Shown: positions 23,440 to 37,964 of the stretch, one piece after another
Layout of the letters: each line of letters begins with the position of its first letter
Position numbering within the stretch: the first letter of the stretch is position 1
Source: Stromatinia cepivora
Taxonomy: Eukaryota > Ascomycota > Leotiomycetes > Helotiales > Sclerotiniaceae
Assembly (NCBI GenBank): GCA_014898415.1
Contig: RCTD01000001.1
Span: 868,001 to 932,000, forward strand
Direction: 5' to 3'
DNA: 64,000 bases
The notes under the pieces: model-generated
Databases searched by the model: none
Told to the model about the DNA's origin: nothing
Seen by the model: the letters and a program-made list of their open reading frames with translations, nothing else
Translations under genes and position numbers: made by a program

Positions 23440-24552
23440 ATTGTAAACTTAAATTGGATATATATACAATTTTAGAATAATCAAAATCTTATACTAAAAT
23501 AATGAAATCTGATCGTTTCTATATATAACTTAAATTCACGGAAACTATTAATATTTATTTGAAAGATTAATTTATATTTTGAATTATTTCAATAAATCTT
23601 GATAATTTAATTCTTTCTAATAGTTTTGTAAAATTATCTATTAATTATTTATCAATTGATATTTATATTAATTTAATTAGATCTTTATTTATTAAATCTT
23701 TAATTAAATAATATTTAATATCAATATATTTATTCCTATTATAATATATAGGGTTTTCTGATATGAATATAACAGTTTTATTATCAATATATAATGGAAA
23801 TATACTTTGATTATATTGATCTAATTATTTCAATATTTTTTGGAGATATATAACTTTTCTAACAGCTAGATTAATAGAAATTAACTTAGATTCAATTATA
23901 TTTTGAATTGGTATTGATTGTAATTTAGTTCTCTAATTAATTGATTCATTTCTATATATAAATATATAACTATTAATTGATTTAATTGATTTTTTATCTT
24001 CTATATAATCTGTATTATTATATCCTTTTATAAAATTATTATTATCTTTTTTCTAAATGATTTTAAATAATTTGAACTCTTTTAAATATCTAAATATTCT
24101 TTTTATTTAAGTTAAATAATCCTTGCGAGGATTAAATATAAATCTAATTAATTTTAATATTACAAAAACAATATCTTATCTAATTTCTAAAACTAAATAT
24201 AATAATTTTCTAATAGTTTTTTGAACTCATTTAATATTGTTTATATTTAATTTTTCTAGATTTATATTCAAATCATTTTTGGGTTTTATAAAAGTAATAA
24301 TTATATTACAATTTTCCAAATTTAAATCTTTTAAGTATTTATTTATATATTCTTTTTGTGATAATTCAAAAGAATCATTTTTTCTTTTAATTTGAATATC
24401 TAAATAATCTTTTATAAAGCCTAAATCTTTCAGATCTGAATAATTTTTAAGATTTTTAATAAAATCTTTTATTAGATCTTTTATAGAATCTATAACAATT
24501 ATATCATCGATAAATATATTTAATATTAAATTAAAAGTTTTTTATAAAATAT
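23440..24552 (-). pseudogene. Copia-C RT/RNase H fragment
   Basis: Minus-strand Copia relic from a family different from A and B. RNase H end KYIDIKYYLIKDLI at about 23,680-23,730 and reverse-transcriptase box FIDDIIVID at about 24,490-24,520. It stops at the solo LTR at 24,553. No LTRs of its own were identified. Confidence 0.7.
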
Positions 24553-24842
24553 TGTGAGAAAGTTGGGATATCAAGGCCTAATGTGTAATTAGTTCGTAGT
24601 TATATGATTATATGATTCTTTGTAGTTAGATATAAAAGAGGATTTTGCTTTCCTTTCTTTAAAGAAATCAATTGTTTTTCCATTAATTTTTTGTATATTA
24701 TTTATATATAATCCAAACTATTGTTTAAATCTATTAGTTCTACTATTTGAAGTTTTTATAATATAATTTGATTAATTCTAATTCCTATTTTCTTTTGTAA
24801 TATACTATCGGGATATATATATTTCGATTTACTTTTTTTATA
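24553..24842 (+). mobile_element. Solo LTR, family S (heavily AT-shifted)
   Basis: 290 bases from TGTGAGAAAGTTGGG to CTTTTTTTATA, aligned throughout with 14,033-14,324. Most differences are C to T or G to A. No clear TSD. Confidence 0.75.
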
Positions 24843-25433
24843 ATAGTGATTTATACTGGATTCGAATTGTATGATTTATATTGTATAAATATATTCGTAA
24901 GGAAATTATAATTGAAAAGAAAGTAGAATTAATAATTTGTAAATAAGAATAAAATTGATTTTAAAAAGATAACTTTTTCAAAATATAAGATTATTAAATT
25001 TTGAATAAAGAAGTTTCGATTATCGAAATTCTTTTATTTATTTTTATTCATTATATCAAAAACGAATCATTTTTTAATAGAATTATTATTTTATTTTTTG
25101 TTTTCAAAGGAATATATCAATAAAGGTTTTATTCGGAAATGTAATTAATAATATCAAAAGTATATTAGAATTCTAAATACAATAAAGTTTTTATTTATAA
25201 ATGAATTATTTATCTTTATAAATAAGAAAATTCCAATTCTAAATGTTACGGTTGTTAGAAGGATATTGTTAGTAAAGCTAAAAAAACTCTACAAGAAAGC
25301 GGTTTTATTGTTAAAAACAAATATACAATTAATAGTATATTATTATTCGATTAGAAAACTTTATAAAATCTTTGTATTTATTAAATTCTAATATATAATC
25401 AACAATTTGTTATTATTCTGATATCGTTCTTTA
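24843..25433. other. AT-rich DNA, nothing recognised
   Basis: No motif or open frame I can assign. Confidence 0.4.
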
Positions 25434-27060
25434 TTGGATTTAAAAAAAGAAGGTTTTTTTTTAAATAAAAAAAGAATAATGAAAAGTTTTATAATTGTTT
25501 TAGAATTAATTGATTTTTTATTATTTGTAATTTTGATAATTCTTTTTATTTTACTTTTAAAAACGATTCATCAATTAATCATTATCGATATCCCTTTGAA
25601 TAATTATAATAGGAACAAAAAGTATTTCAGATCTATTAATCAATTCAAATACTTTTCAAATTCGAAGGGAAAATGTATCGAGGATTTAGAGTGGTAACGA
25701 AAATAAAGCATTAATATCAAATCATCAATTTATTATACAATTTGAAATAGAATTAATATAAAGATTCGAAAATATATAAGAAAAGTTCGAAATCTTTAGA
25801 TTAGAAAATCAATAACAGATCAAAAAGATTTTTATTTGTTTTATATAAAAAAGAGCAATTAATTTATTGATAATAATTATCAATAATAAAGAAATAATAT
25901 TTAATTCTATTTCAATTCTTCAAAGAAGATCTCTGAAACTTTAAAAACTTTGATTCTATAAAGGTTCTATTATTATAGAAACAAAGGATTTCTTTTTTCA
26001 AATTAAATTTATATTTCGGAATAACGATAGATATTATTTTCTGATAAATCAAAAGAAAATAGATTATATTATTTAATACTTCCAAAAACAATCTCTTGCA
26101 ACTTAATATCGATATAAAAGCAAAATAACGGATTTTAATATATTATAAAAAAAGTTCAGAAAATATATATATAATATGATATTAGATAAAAACAATTATC
26201 AATATTTGGTTATACAATAAATAATTTATATTAAATAATAATCTATATAAAATATAAATAGTTTTATAATATATTTTGATAATTTAAAGAAAAAGATTGA
26301 ATCGAAGATAAAAAATATTCGGAAAAAATGTTTTTTAATAAACTTACTTCTTTATATTATAAAAAGAATTTCGGAATTATTTTAATAATCAGAAAACAAA
26401 AACGAATTGATCAAATAAATATATTGTTTAAAGAATATAGATAAAATATATTATATAATGAATCTTTTCGATATATTTTGTAATTGAAAACAAAATAATC
26501 CTTTTATATAATCAAATCATCCTTTCAATTTCCTTTAAAATAAACAATTTCAAAAGCAAAATAATTCATTATTAATTATTAATTATTAATATATAATCAC
26601 AATTTTAATACTTCAAATCTTTCTTTACAAAAAAGAAAGATAAAGGAACTTCGAAAAAAGATTATTAAGAATAAAAACTGCAATATTATTGTTATCAACA
26701 ATCGGGTTATTATTCGAAAAGATATATCAATCTATATATTTATCAATAATATAAAAATAATTATTTTGCTTATAATTGCTTTATATATTCTTTACAAAAT
26801 AATAACCAAGGAAACATTACAATCCAATAATAATTTTAATTATTCTAGTAATCTTGGGTTTTCAATAAAAGAAATATATTATCCTAATTATCGAAACAAA
26901 TTTCAAAATCGATAATATTCCAACAAATATATATTATCTCATCGATTCCAAAGTGTAAATTAATATCATCTAATAAAACAAATATATCGAATAGAATTAA
27001 ATCCCTAATCCTAACAAAAATACTCTATTAATATCAATTAATAAAATTAATATATCCTTT

Positions 27061-27223
27061 TGTTGGATTTTGGATCATACCGTATATCTAAGCATGGGAC
27101 TATACTATAATGGGATTAGCCTGCACGTGATTCTACCGAATCACACAACTTGTATAATAGCTTCTAGCCAGATAACCTTAGAATAATAAGGCTTTTCCAC
27201 CCACTCAATATGACTTGTTAACA
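27061..27223. mobile_element. Solo LTR-like insertion with TSD CCTTT
   Basis: 163 bases from TGTTGGATTTTGG to GACTTGTTAACA (ends TGTT/AACA), flanked by CCTTT at 27,056-27,060 and 27,224-27,228. G+C is clearly higher than in the Gypsy relic around it. No second copy seen in the window. Confidence 0.8.
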
Positions 27224-30044
27224 CCTTTTATAATAATCATCGATTCATTATCGAAATAATAAACGAATATAAAAAAAAGAATATATATTCACCAATTCAT
27301 CATTACCATTCTAAATCTACCAGAAATCGACATTATTTTAAAACTACTTTGGCTTCAAATAATAAACCCAAATATCGATTGATAATCAATTTTGTTCTAT
27401 TTCAAACTTACATTATGAAATTTCGAAATAATAATGATTAAAGAATTATACAAAAAAATAAAAATCGAAATCAAAATCTATATATTACTATCTGAAACCC
27501 AATTAATCACAAAAGCATCATCAAACTCTAAAAGCATCCTTATATTATCATTTTTATAAATACCTTCTAAATATAAAGAATATAAAAAAGCCTTTTTCGA
27601 AAACAAAAATAATATATTCCCTAATTATCATTTAATAGAATACTATATTAATCTTAAATCCGGATCAATTCTCTTTTAAAGACTAATATATATTCTTTTA
27701 GAAAAGGAATTAACAATTCTACAAAAATATTTCGAAAAATATCAAAAGAAAGATTGGATTCGTTATTTAATTAATTTTATTAAAATCCTGATTATATTTA
27801 TTCCAAAGAAAAGAAATAATTATCGATTATATATTGATTATTGTAATTTTAATCGGATTATAAAAAAGAATTGTATTTCTTTATCTCTAATTAATAAATC
27901 ATTAGATTATTTAAAACAAAGAATCTTTTTTATAAAACTCGATTTTAAAGATATATATTATCAAATATATATATAGGAAAACAACAAATAAAAAATAGTA
28001 TTTTATATTCATTACAAATAATTCGAATATCTAATTATACCTTTCAGTCTAACTAATACCCTTATTATCTTTCAAATATATATCAATCAAATATTTGTCA
28101 ATCTTACAAATAATATTTATATTATATATTTAAATAATATTTTTAATTATTTTAAAGATAAAAAAACCTATATTACTGATATCTATAAAATCCTTGCCAG
28201 ATTATTTGAATATAAACTTTATATCAAATTAAAGAAATATATATTCTATATATACAAAATAAAATTCTTAGGTTTTATTATATCAAGGAAAAACAATATT
28301 ATAAAACCGAATAGAATTCAAATCATTATCGAATAATTAGTATCAATATCCTTTTACGAAATTCAAATCTTTTTAGACTTTGTAAACTTTTATTAATGAT
28401 TTATTATAATCTATTTACAAATCATTTATAATTTAATAGATCTATTATAAAGTATTAAAAAGGGAAAGATTATATTGGAATTCAAATAGACAAAAGAGGT
28501 TCAAAATGCTTTTGATAATTTAAAAGAAGCCTTTATTATAATACTAATACTCCAATATTTCGATTCAATATTCCGAATTTTAATCGAAATTGATACTTTT
28601 GAATTTGTATTAGAATATATACTTTTTTAATTGTTCTTTAATAATATAAATGATTTTATTATTTTTCAATAGTATTTTGTTGTTTTTTATTTGCGGAAAT
28701 TCAATTCAGTAAAATAAAGGTATTTCATTTATAATCAGGAATTTTTGATTATTTATATGGCTTTTGTTCAATAGTGGTATTATATTACAAATAATCGATA
28801 TATTATTATAATCAAAACAGATTATAATAATCTTCAATATTTTATAAAGAAAAAAGAATTCAATAGTAAACAAATATAATAGATTGAAATCTTGATTATT
28901 TATGATTTTATAATCATTTATAGGTTGGGCAAATTAAATTCTATTGATGATTTATCGAAATGATCAAATTATATGGAAAATATGAATAATATTAATGAAA
29001 TATTATCTATACTATAAAATAAGTTGAAAAGTATTGTAATAATAATCGTAATTTTCTTTCTTTCGAAAGTAGAAATGGAATCTTTGCAGAATATTATAGA
29101 TCTCTTTTAATGAAAGGGGTATAGTTTGCCCTTATACGATTTTGGAGGATCGTTAATAGGAATTAATTATAAATAATCGATATTATATTGAATAATTAGT
29201 ATATTAACTAATAACGAAATAATATTTAAATTAATATTGGAATCAATAAGAAATGCTTTGTTGTAATTTCAAAAGAATAACGATTTTACAAAAAGCAAAA
29301 AATATCTAGAGTATTGATATAATTTAATTAAAGATACTATATTTTGGAAAGTCGATATTGATGATTTGTTCATTTATAATAAATACATTTTCGTATTGTT
29401 AAATAGAATTATAAAGATCAAAATCTTGAAGATCTATTATAATGATCTTATAGAAGATTATTAAAGTATCAAAAAAACCTAAAAAATCCCGAAAAACAAA
29501 TATTTCTGATTTAATATAATGAAAAATGTAAAAAAGTATATATAAATATATATTATTTATTAATGAACAATTATAAAACGTTATTAATCTTATAATGAAT
29601 TACAAACCCTATTATTCTTTTTGGATCTTTGGAAAGAAATAATAATGGATTTTATTATAGATTTATCTTTTTCAAAAATAGATAAATATATATATGATAT
29701 TATCTTTATTGTTATTAATAGATATATAAAGCTTATCTGATATATTCTAATCAATAAAATGATAATTTCATTCGAATTAGTTAAGGTTTTGTTTCAATAT
29801 ATTTTTAAGGATTTCGATATACCGAAAAAAATAATTTCAAATCGAGGATTATAATTCGTAAACAAATTTTAAGGAAGTTTATTTTTCTATTTAAGAATAT
29901 ATTATAAATTATTAATAATATTCTATTTATAAATCAATAATCAAATAGAACAATAAAATCGGAATTTAATTCATTATATTACTTGTTATATCAATTGAAA
30001 ATAAAACGATTAGAGATTATTGTTATTCTTAATAGAATTCATTT

Positions 30045-30080
30045 ATAATATAATATAATATAATATAATATAATACAATT
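30045..30080 (+). repeat. (ATAAT)n pentanucleotide tract
   Basis: About seven perfect TATAA/ATAAT units inside the Gypsy-1 integrase relic. Confidence 0.85.
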
Positions 30081-30965
30081 AACAAAATACCCTTTAAAGT
30101 AATATATAAATACTTACCTATATTTAGTTATATTAACGAAGATATTAATATTAAAAGAAAAATATTTATTATACAAAAATATATCGAATTATTAAATCAA
30201 AAAAGAATAAAACTAATAGAAATTTGAAATAATTTAATAAAGAAAAGATCAAAAAATAATAAAAAAGATTTACTCTAACGATTCTATATCGATGATAAAG
30301 TTATATTCAATATTAAGAATATTAAACAATTATAATCTAAAAAGAAATTCTTTAATCGTTTTATAAATCTTTTTATTATTATTAATATCAGGAATAATAG
30401 ATAAGTATACAAATTAATACTTTCAATATCATACAAAATATATAATGTTTTTTATATTTCGCTATTTGAACTATAATTTGAATGCGAAAATACTGTCAAT
30501 CCTTTATTTCCTGAAGAAATCGAAGAATATATAGAATATAAAATCGAAAAAATATTAATTTATAAAAAAAGAACAAAAAATATGATATCTAATATAATAA
30601 AAAAACTATTAATCAACAAAAGATATATAAAAAACTTTATAAAACTTAATATATATCAAAAGATATTTAAAGAACTAGAAAAAAGAAAATATATTATTAT
30701 TATAATAATAATAAAGAACAAAGAAATAATATTATCAAAATATATTACAAAAATGAAAGGGATTTATATTCATATTAGAAAATTAGAATATCTATATTTA
30801 AAAATCTTTATACAAATAGCTTATTTTAATATATCATTAAAAATATATTATCTTTATTTTGCTATCAAACATTTGTATTTCCTTTATTTTTTTATCTCCT
30901 CTTTTAACAATCCATCTTTACCTATATTATCCAAATCCTTATCAATATTCAATTTTATTGATTAA

Positions 30966-32425
30966 TAGAACATTTATCAAATATATTTTTCGATAATAGG
31001 ATTTCAATAAAAATTCATGGAATCATTATGAAAATAAATATAAAAAAAGATTTATTTATACTTCGTAATCGAGATCCAAAGGATCTATTAGCATTTAATT
31101 ATCAATCAATTAAATTCAATTCATTATATTCGATTTAAAAACTTTTTCATCAACTAATTATACTTATTTAAAACAGTATTTATATCATTATCATTAAAAT
31201 CTTTTAAAAAATCGAGATTCTTAATTTAAGTTATTGATTTCTTTATTATAAACATTATTAATTTTATTAAGGTTATCAATACTTCTTGATGATCAATTAA
31301 CAATATTATATTTACTTTAAGAATTGGATTTAGTTTATTAGAATTTACTGGAAATAGAAGTAATATATTAATTATCAGGATCTTTTTCTTTTTAAATCTT
31401 TTAAAATTCAATAATTTAATATTAAATTATTATAGATCCTTATCATTATTATCAAAAAATTCAATCAATTCTAATATTTTTTTTTAATAAAAATCAATTT
31501 AAAATTTTTTCTAATAAATTTCGTTTTGATTATTCAAAATACAACAATTTATAATTTTTTCATTACTATTCTACTAATACTTCTAATACTTTTAACCTTA
31601 CCTTTAACTATCTTTCAATATATTAATTTCATTAATAAAACACAAACAGATTTCAATAATTTAAATCGAATCAAAAAAACTTCAAAGATTTCTTTTTCAT
31701 TCTTTTTACTAATAATATCCTTCAATTTATCTTTATTTATTAATTTATTCATCAACTATTAATATAACCATACAACTATTAACAAAAAAAAACAATAAAT
31801 TATATTCAATATATTAACAAAATATCATTACAAATCCATACATATCTCCATCAATTTCATTAACTTTTTTATTTATATATTTAATACCAATACAATTTCC
31901 TTTATATTATAAAATAATTATATTAAATTATATTTTTTTTATTTATAAAAGAAAATCTTTATTTTCTATATAAATTTAATTTATCAATCTTCCAATTTCC
32001 CTAATAATATAATCTCTTCAAACAAATCTATTTCAATTATTTATTATTCAAAACAAAATTATAATGAACAATTTATTATAAAATTCATATTTTTAATAAT
32101 ATTATATAAAATTTCTTCTTTTAAATATATTCTATATATACTAAATCAAATTCTTTTAGAAAAAAGTATTTCTTATTTATTATCTTTTTTTCAAATAAGG
32201 ATTTCGTATTATTATAATAAACAATATATTTAATATAACAAAAATATATCGAATATATAAATTATAAAAATATACAAATCAAATATATTATTAATTCAAA
32301 AAAAAACTAAAACATAATAAAAAGAATAACAAAAGTTTTAAAATATAATATTATAATTACAACAAAAAAATACAAAGATTTGAAAACAAAACTTCAAAAG
32401 ATTTATATAATCTTCAAAAACAAAC
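30966..32425. other. AT-rich DNA, nothing recognised
   Basis: Short open frames at 31,226-31,411 (minus) and 31,526-31,762 (plus) have no recognisable motif and only a composition-driven hydrophobic look. Confidence 0.4.
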
Positions 32426-32426
32426 T

Positions 32427-32828
<402 letters not shown>

Positions 32829-32829
32829 A

Positions 32830-34800
32830 TAATAATAATTTTCATTTTGATTATTATCTTTTAAAGCTTTAAGAGTTAGATCTTTAAAAAGATTATTTAT
32901 ATTAATATGTTTTTTATTATTTTCATTACAGTATTTGATACTCTCTTTAATAACATAATCTCTTGAACTTATTATTTTATTTTTGTTAGGAATATAAAAT
33001 AATAAATTATTCAAAGAATTATAATTTATTAATATATCTTTTTCTGATTTATAATTAAGTTTTTCATTTTTTCGTTCTTTATATTTTAATATATAAAAAA
33101 ATGAATCTAAGGTTTTTATATATTTAAATCCAGAATCTTTATTATATAAAAGTTTAAATAAAGAATTTTTAATAATTTTATTATAGGTTCTATTTTTAAT
33201 ATAATTTATATCTTTTATTAGATAGGATCACAAATTAAAAAAAATATTTAAATCTTTAATAAAGACTAATAATCCTTTTATTAAAAATCTATTTAATTTT
33301 TCGATTATTTTATTTTGAGAATCAATATATAGATTTATATATTCTATTATTATCTTTTTTGATTATTTTGATCTTTATATTAAATTGATTTAATATTAAA
33401 TAATAAAAATCTTTTAATATATCAAAAGTATCAAATTTAAATTTAATAGAATATATCTATATAACTTTTATTGTTCAATTTATAAAGATTATTATATATC
33501 TTTTTTTTCTTAAATTAATTATTAAAGATGTATATATATCAATACTTATTTTATCAAATTTATTTAAATTTAAATCAGATAATTTCTCATTGATATTTTG
33601 ATATATTTTAGTATATAAATAATTATTATATTTATTTAAATTTATATTTAAACCTTTTATCTTTAATAATTTTATAATATAATCTTTATTAATATGGTCT
33701 AAATGTTTATATTCTAGATCTAATTCTTTTTGATCTATATTATTATTATTCGAATTATGAATTTCACTCTTATTTTTATTTAAATTTTCATTATTAATAT
33801 TATTAATAATTTTATGAGAATTATATTTTAATAAGAGTTTATAATTAATATTACAATTTAAATAGAATATGTTTTCTATTCATTTTATTATTATTATTAT
33901 ATTTAATAATTTACAATTAAAATTAAATATATTTTCAAAAAGTATTAAATGGTTAGTTTATTCTTTTTTTATAGTTTCTTTAATATTAATTAGAATTGAT
34001 TTTAAAGTAAATATATATTTTATTTTTCTAAATAAAATTTCTTTATTATTGGTTGTTATGAGGATATCATTTATTCCTTTTGTAGGGGTATCTTCGTTAT
34101 TTGTTGTTATAATGAATTTTGGTTTTTTATATTCGAAATAATTAATAAATCAATCTTTATTAGAGTTATAATCCTTTATTATCTTTGAATCTAAAATTAT
34201 ATTATTTTTAGATTTATTTATTCGATTTATTAATAAAATTATTACATTTATATCAAATTCAGAGTTATTCTTTTTGAAATAATTAATTAATAATTGATTT
34301 ATATATTCTATGTTAAAGCTTTCCTTAAGATTTATATTTTTATAATTCTTTTTATTATTATCCTTTTATTATCTTTTTTATATTTAGATTTAAAGGATTT
34401 TTTGAATTTCTTATTGATTTTTCTAAAATTATTTAATTCTTTATTTATTTTATTAATACGATTTTTATCCCTCCTATCATAGACCTGATTTGTATTAATT
34501 TTTGAGTTATTTTTATTTTTATTATAATCTTTATTATAAATTTTAGAGTATTTTTTAAAGTGTTTATTTTCTAAATGATTCTTTTTATTATAATATATAT
34601 AATTTGGAATAGTATTTAATGGTTTAATAACTTTTTTTATTTTTGCTGAATTTTTCATTCTTAATTCTTCAGATATCAATTCAGATATTAATTTATTTAT
34701 ATTAATATCTATATTAATTATTAATTCTTTTAATATTTCTTTTATTTTTCTTGATTTAAAAGAATTAAATGAATTCTTTAAATTATAAAAAATTATTCAA
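32830..34800 (-). pseudogene. Copia-D gag-integrase relic
   Basis: Minus-strand Copia 5' half. Gag zinc-knuckle remnant in the frame at 34,332-34,679: YYNKKNHLENKHFKKY, which fits CxxCxKxGHxxxxCF with cysteines and glycine replaced. Next to the minisatellite, the frame at 32,808-33,014 reads YIPNKNKIISSRDYVIKES, fitting the integrase C-terminal linker (YDPKTNKIVxSRDVVF). Protease and integrase core should lie between but are unresolved. RT and RNase H would be to the left and are missing, cut off at the microsatellite. Confidence 0.65.
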
Positions 34801-34865
34801 ATTATAATAGAGTTTTGAATTTCATATTTTAAATCTTTTAAATATATATATAATGATATAATATT

Positions 34866-35404
34866 TGTAAGAATTTCTAATAAGTTTATTAAATCATTTA
34901 ATAATATTAACCGAACCGATGGTTATATGATCACGTGATATATTAATAATATAATTTAATATTATTAAATTTCATTATTATATGAGATTTTGATCATATA
35001 TCATATTAGAATGATTTTTAATGGAATAGAATGTGATGGAAGCATATAGAACTTTCTTATTCCTAAGGTTAAATATTATTGGTTACTATTTCATTTCATT
35101 ATATAAAATCATTCTATAAGATTCGATTTAAATCGATCTTATTTATAATCATAGAATATTATAGAATTTCATAGAATCTTGTCAAATATTATAAATAAGA
35201 AGATTTTCTTCAAAGAATTCTTCGAAAAACAAGCAAAATAAAATTCAATATTCAATACATTTATATTTTGACTTCAATCTTATCTCAATCATTATGTATT
35301 CGATCACCCTTTAAGTTATATAACTAAGTCTTCCACAATAATAATAGTAAATAATATTATTATTATATTATTCAATATTATTAACCGATCAACCTCCTCC
35401 AAGA
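34866..35404 (+). mobile_element. Element M, copy 1 (solo LTR-like)
   Basis: 539 bases from TGTAAGAATTTC to CCTCCTCCAAGA, with TSD ATATT at 34,861-34,865 and 35,405-35,409. The reverse complement is at 62,780-63,307. Contains GATCACGTGA near the start and a TATA-like TTATATAA about 90 bases before the end. It begins TG but does not end CA, so calling it an LTR is tentative. Confidence 0.85.
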
Positions 35405-35409
35405 ATATT

Positions 35410-37960
35410 ATTTGTATATTCATTAATATTATTAAAATTTGAATAATTTGATTCTATTAATTTATTAAAATATCGGTCTATTAAATCTAATGAAGATTCG
35501 TTATATATTTTATTAATAGAATTTCAAAGATTTTTAAGTTTATTAATCTTTTTAAAAATTTTCAATTAAATTAATATTTATAATAGATTTAAAAGTAATT
35601 AATATTTTTTTAATATTTTCATAAAAAAAAATTTCTTCTTCATTATATTTAAAATAAAGATCATTATTAATAAAAGGGTCTGTATTATTTGATTTAAAAT
35701 AAAATGATTTTTCAGGTTCTATTTCAGAATTATCAATATAAAATATAAAATTGTTCATTTCTAAATATAATTTTGTTTTATTGAATTATTCTATATAATT
35801 AGAATATCTATTCGAAATAGATTCTTTGCATTTTATTTCTTGATTCATTTTTATTTATAATAATATTTATTAATAGATCAGTTATTTTTTAATTTAAATT
35901 TCAAATATATTAAATATATATTGAATTTAAATAAATTAGGGTATCTTTATATAAGATATATTATTATATTATTCTTTATAGATAATGAAATCGTTCAAAT
36001 ATAACTTTTAAGGATTTAATTTTATTTATTTAATTAGATTTAGTTTTAGGAATATAGATTAGATGATTTATTTTTATAATAATAATTTTGATTTTATTAT
36101 TAAATTATAAGAATAAAATAAGTTTTTGTTTTATATCAAAAAATAAAAACTTATTTTATTTTAATTAGATATATTTATAATACTCTTTAATTAATCGAAT
36201 AGAATATTGAAGCTTTCGATTCGATACTAGTTTAATATATTATAAATTTTATATATAAAATCTTTATAATTTTGAAATTCTATATATTCGAATATATAAT
36301 TAAATATAACTTCAATATGACTAATAATTCGATTTATATTATTATTCGAACTTTTAATATAATATAATTCTATATAGAATATATATATTATTGATATAAG
36401 ATTTTCGAGATAATATTCAATTGTTTAAAAGATTTCTGATGAAATTCGTTAATTTAAATTTCTGATTTTGTATTAAATTATATTCGTTCAATATAATACT
36501 AATTTATTTTTTTATCGAATATATTTATATTTAAACTTTTTATAAATATATAATTTCAATATAAAATCAATATTATTGATTTATTGAATTTCTTCTGATG
36601 AATTTTGAATTAGAATATAATCTTCAATAGATTTAGATTCGAATATATTTGATAATATAGATTCTATTGAATGATTTGAAATATATTAATTCGAATTGAA
36701 TATTATTGAAAAATCTTTGTTTTGATTCTAATTTATTATATTTTGAATTGTTTGAATGAATTGATTATAGTGATTTAATTCGATATTTTCGAATTTGTTA
36801 TTGAATATTGTTTCAATTCTTCTAATAATTTTTTTCATTTTTTTTATTTATAAAATATAATTCAATATGAAATATATATATAATTGATATCAAGAATAAA
36901 ATAGAATTTTGAGTGATTTCGATATAATTATCTTCCATATAATTAATTTCAATAAAATTTCAAAGTTTATATATTGTAATTTCAATTCAATATAATATTA
37001 TTTTGTTTTTTTGATGAATATATTTATATTCGATTCTTTTTTTTTAAAGAATTCTAATATAAATTCAAAATAAAATTCAGAAAAATGTTTTATTAATGAT
37101 TTTTAATATAAAATATATTCCTTTTTATAATCGAAAAGAAAATATAAATTTGTAAATATTATAAAAGATATATAATCCATTTAATATCTTTTATTTTCTT
37201 TTGAATATTGAAATTCCTTATTTTCGATTCATTATTAATTTTGATTTCGAATTTTAATAATATTGGTTTTCGTTTATTTCGTTTAATTCGAAGTTTCGTA
37301 TATATTTGATTTGAATAAAGTTTAAATAATTTATTATATCTTTATTGATATTCTTGAATTTATTAATATATCGAAATTCAGTTTCGATTAGATTGATATT
37401 TATAATTATTTCGGTTTTAAATTGAACATTTTATATAACTTTTGATTCGTTATTTGAAAATTCATAGAATATACTAAATCTGTATTTTGATTTGTCGAAT
37501 TGTAAAGTAAAATTTAGATTGAGTAGTTCTGATAATAATTGATATCCGATTTTCAATTTATAATTAACGAATAATAATGAATTGTTTCGAAATAATTGAA
37601 CTTCTTTTGAATAAATGTTTTTTTGATTCGAATAAATAACTCGAAATATAATATATATATATTTGAATACTTGTATATAATCCTTTTATAATATTCATAT
37701 ATATATATATAAAATATATAATATATGATTGATATATATTAAATAAGATATTTAATAAAAAAGGATAATTTCGATATTATATATAGTATTTGATATTATA
37801 TCGATATTCAATTATAGTTTTGATAATATTCAATATAATATTGATATATGATAATGTATAATAATAATTATAATTTGTATTAATCTTAAATAATAAAGAG
37901 TTTTGATTATATAATTGTTTTTTTCGTAATTATAATTGTTTTAGAGTTTTTCGAGTTTTA
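35410..37960. other. AT-rich DNA with unresolved minus-strand coding relic
   Basis: No gene assignable. On the minus strand about 37,270-37,610 reads fairly openly (KLKIGYQLLSELLNLNF and on), perhaps an unresolved gag. The small minus-strand frame 35,552-35,758 has no recognisable domain. Confidence 0.35.
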
Positions 37961-37964
37961 TAAT

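Larger units (their letters stand above)
25434..30960 (+). pseudogene. Gypsy-1 chromodomain retrotransposon relic
   Basis: Plus-strand Gypsy pol. Reverse transcriptase 27,640-28,330: PKKRNNYRLYIDYCNFNRII, FFIKLDFKDIYYQIYI, IPFSLTNTLIIFQIYINQIF, and IIYLNNIF where YLDD is expected (both Asp changed to Asn). RNase H is expected at about 28,480-28,960. Integrase catalytic core at about 29,850-30,100 (EFVNKFWKELFFYLRI, IEQ*NRNLIHYITCYIN, DWRLLLFLIEFIYN), matching FTSxFWKEL...QTERxNQxLEQYLRCYVN...DDW. C-terminal MKIHxVFH-like and chromodomain-like EYIEYKIEKILIYKKRT at 30,440-30,580. Gag and protease should lie within 25,434-27,600 but are unresolved. A solo LTR interrupts at 27,061. LTRs not identified. 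Confidence 0.8.
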
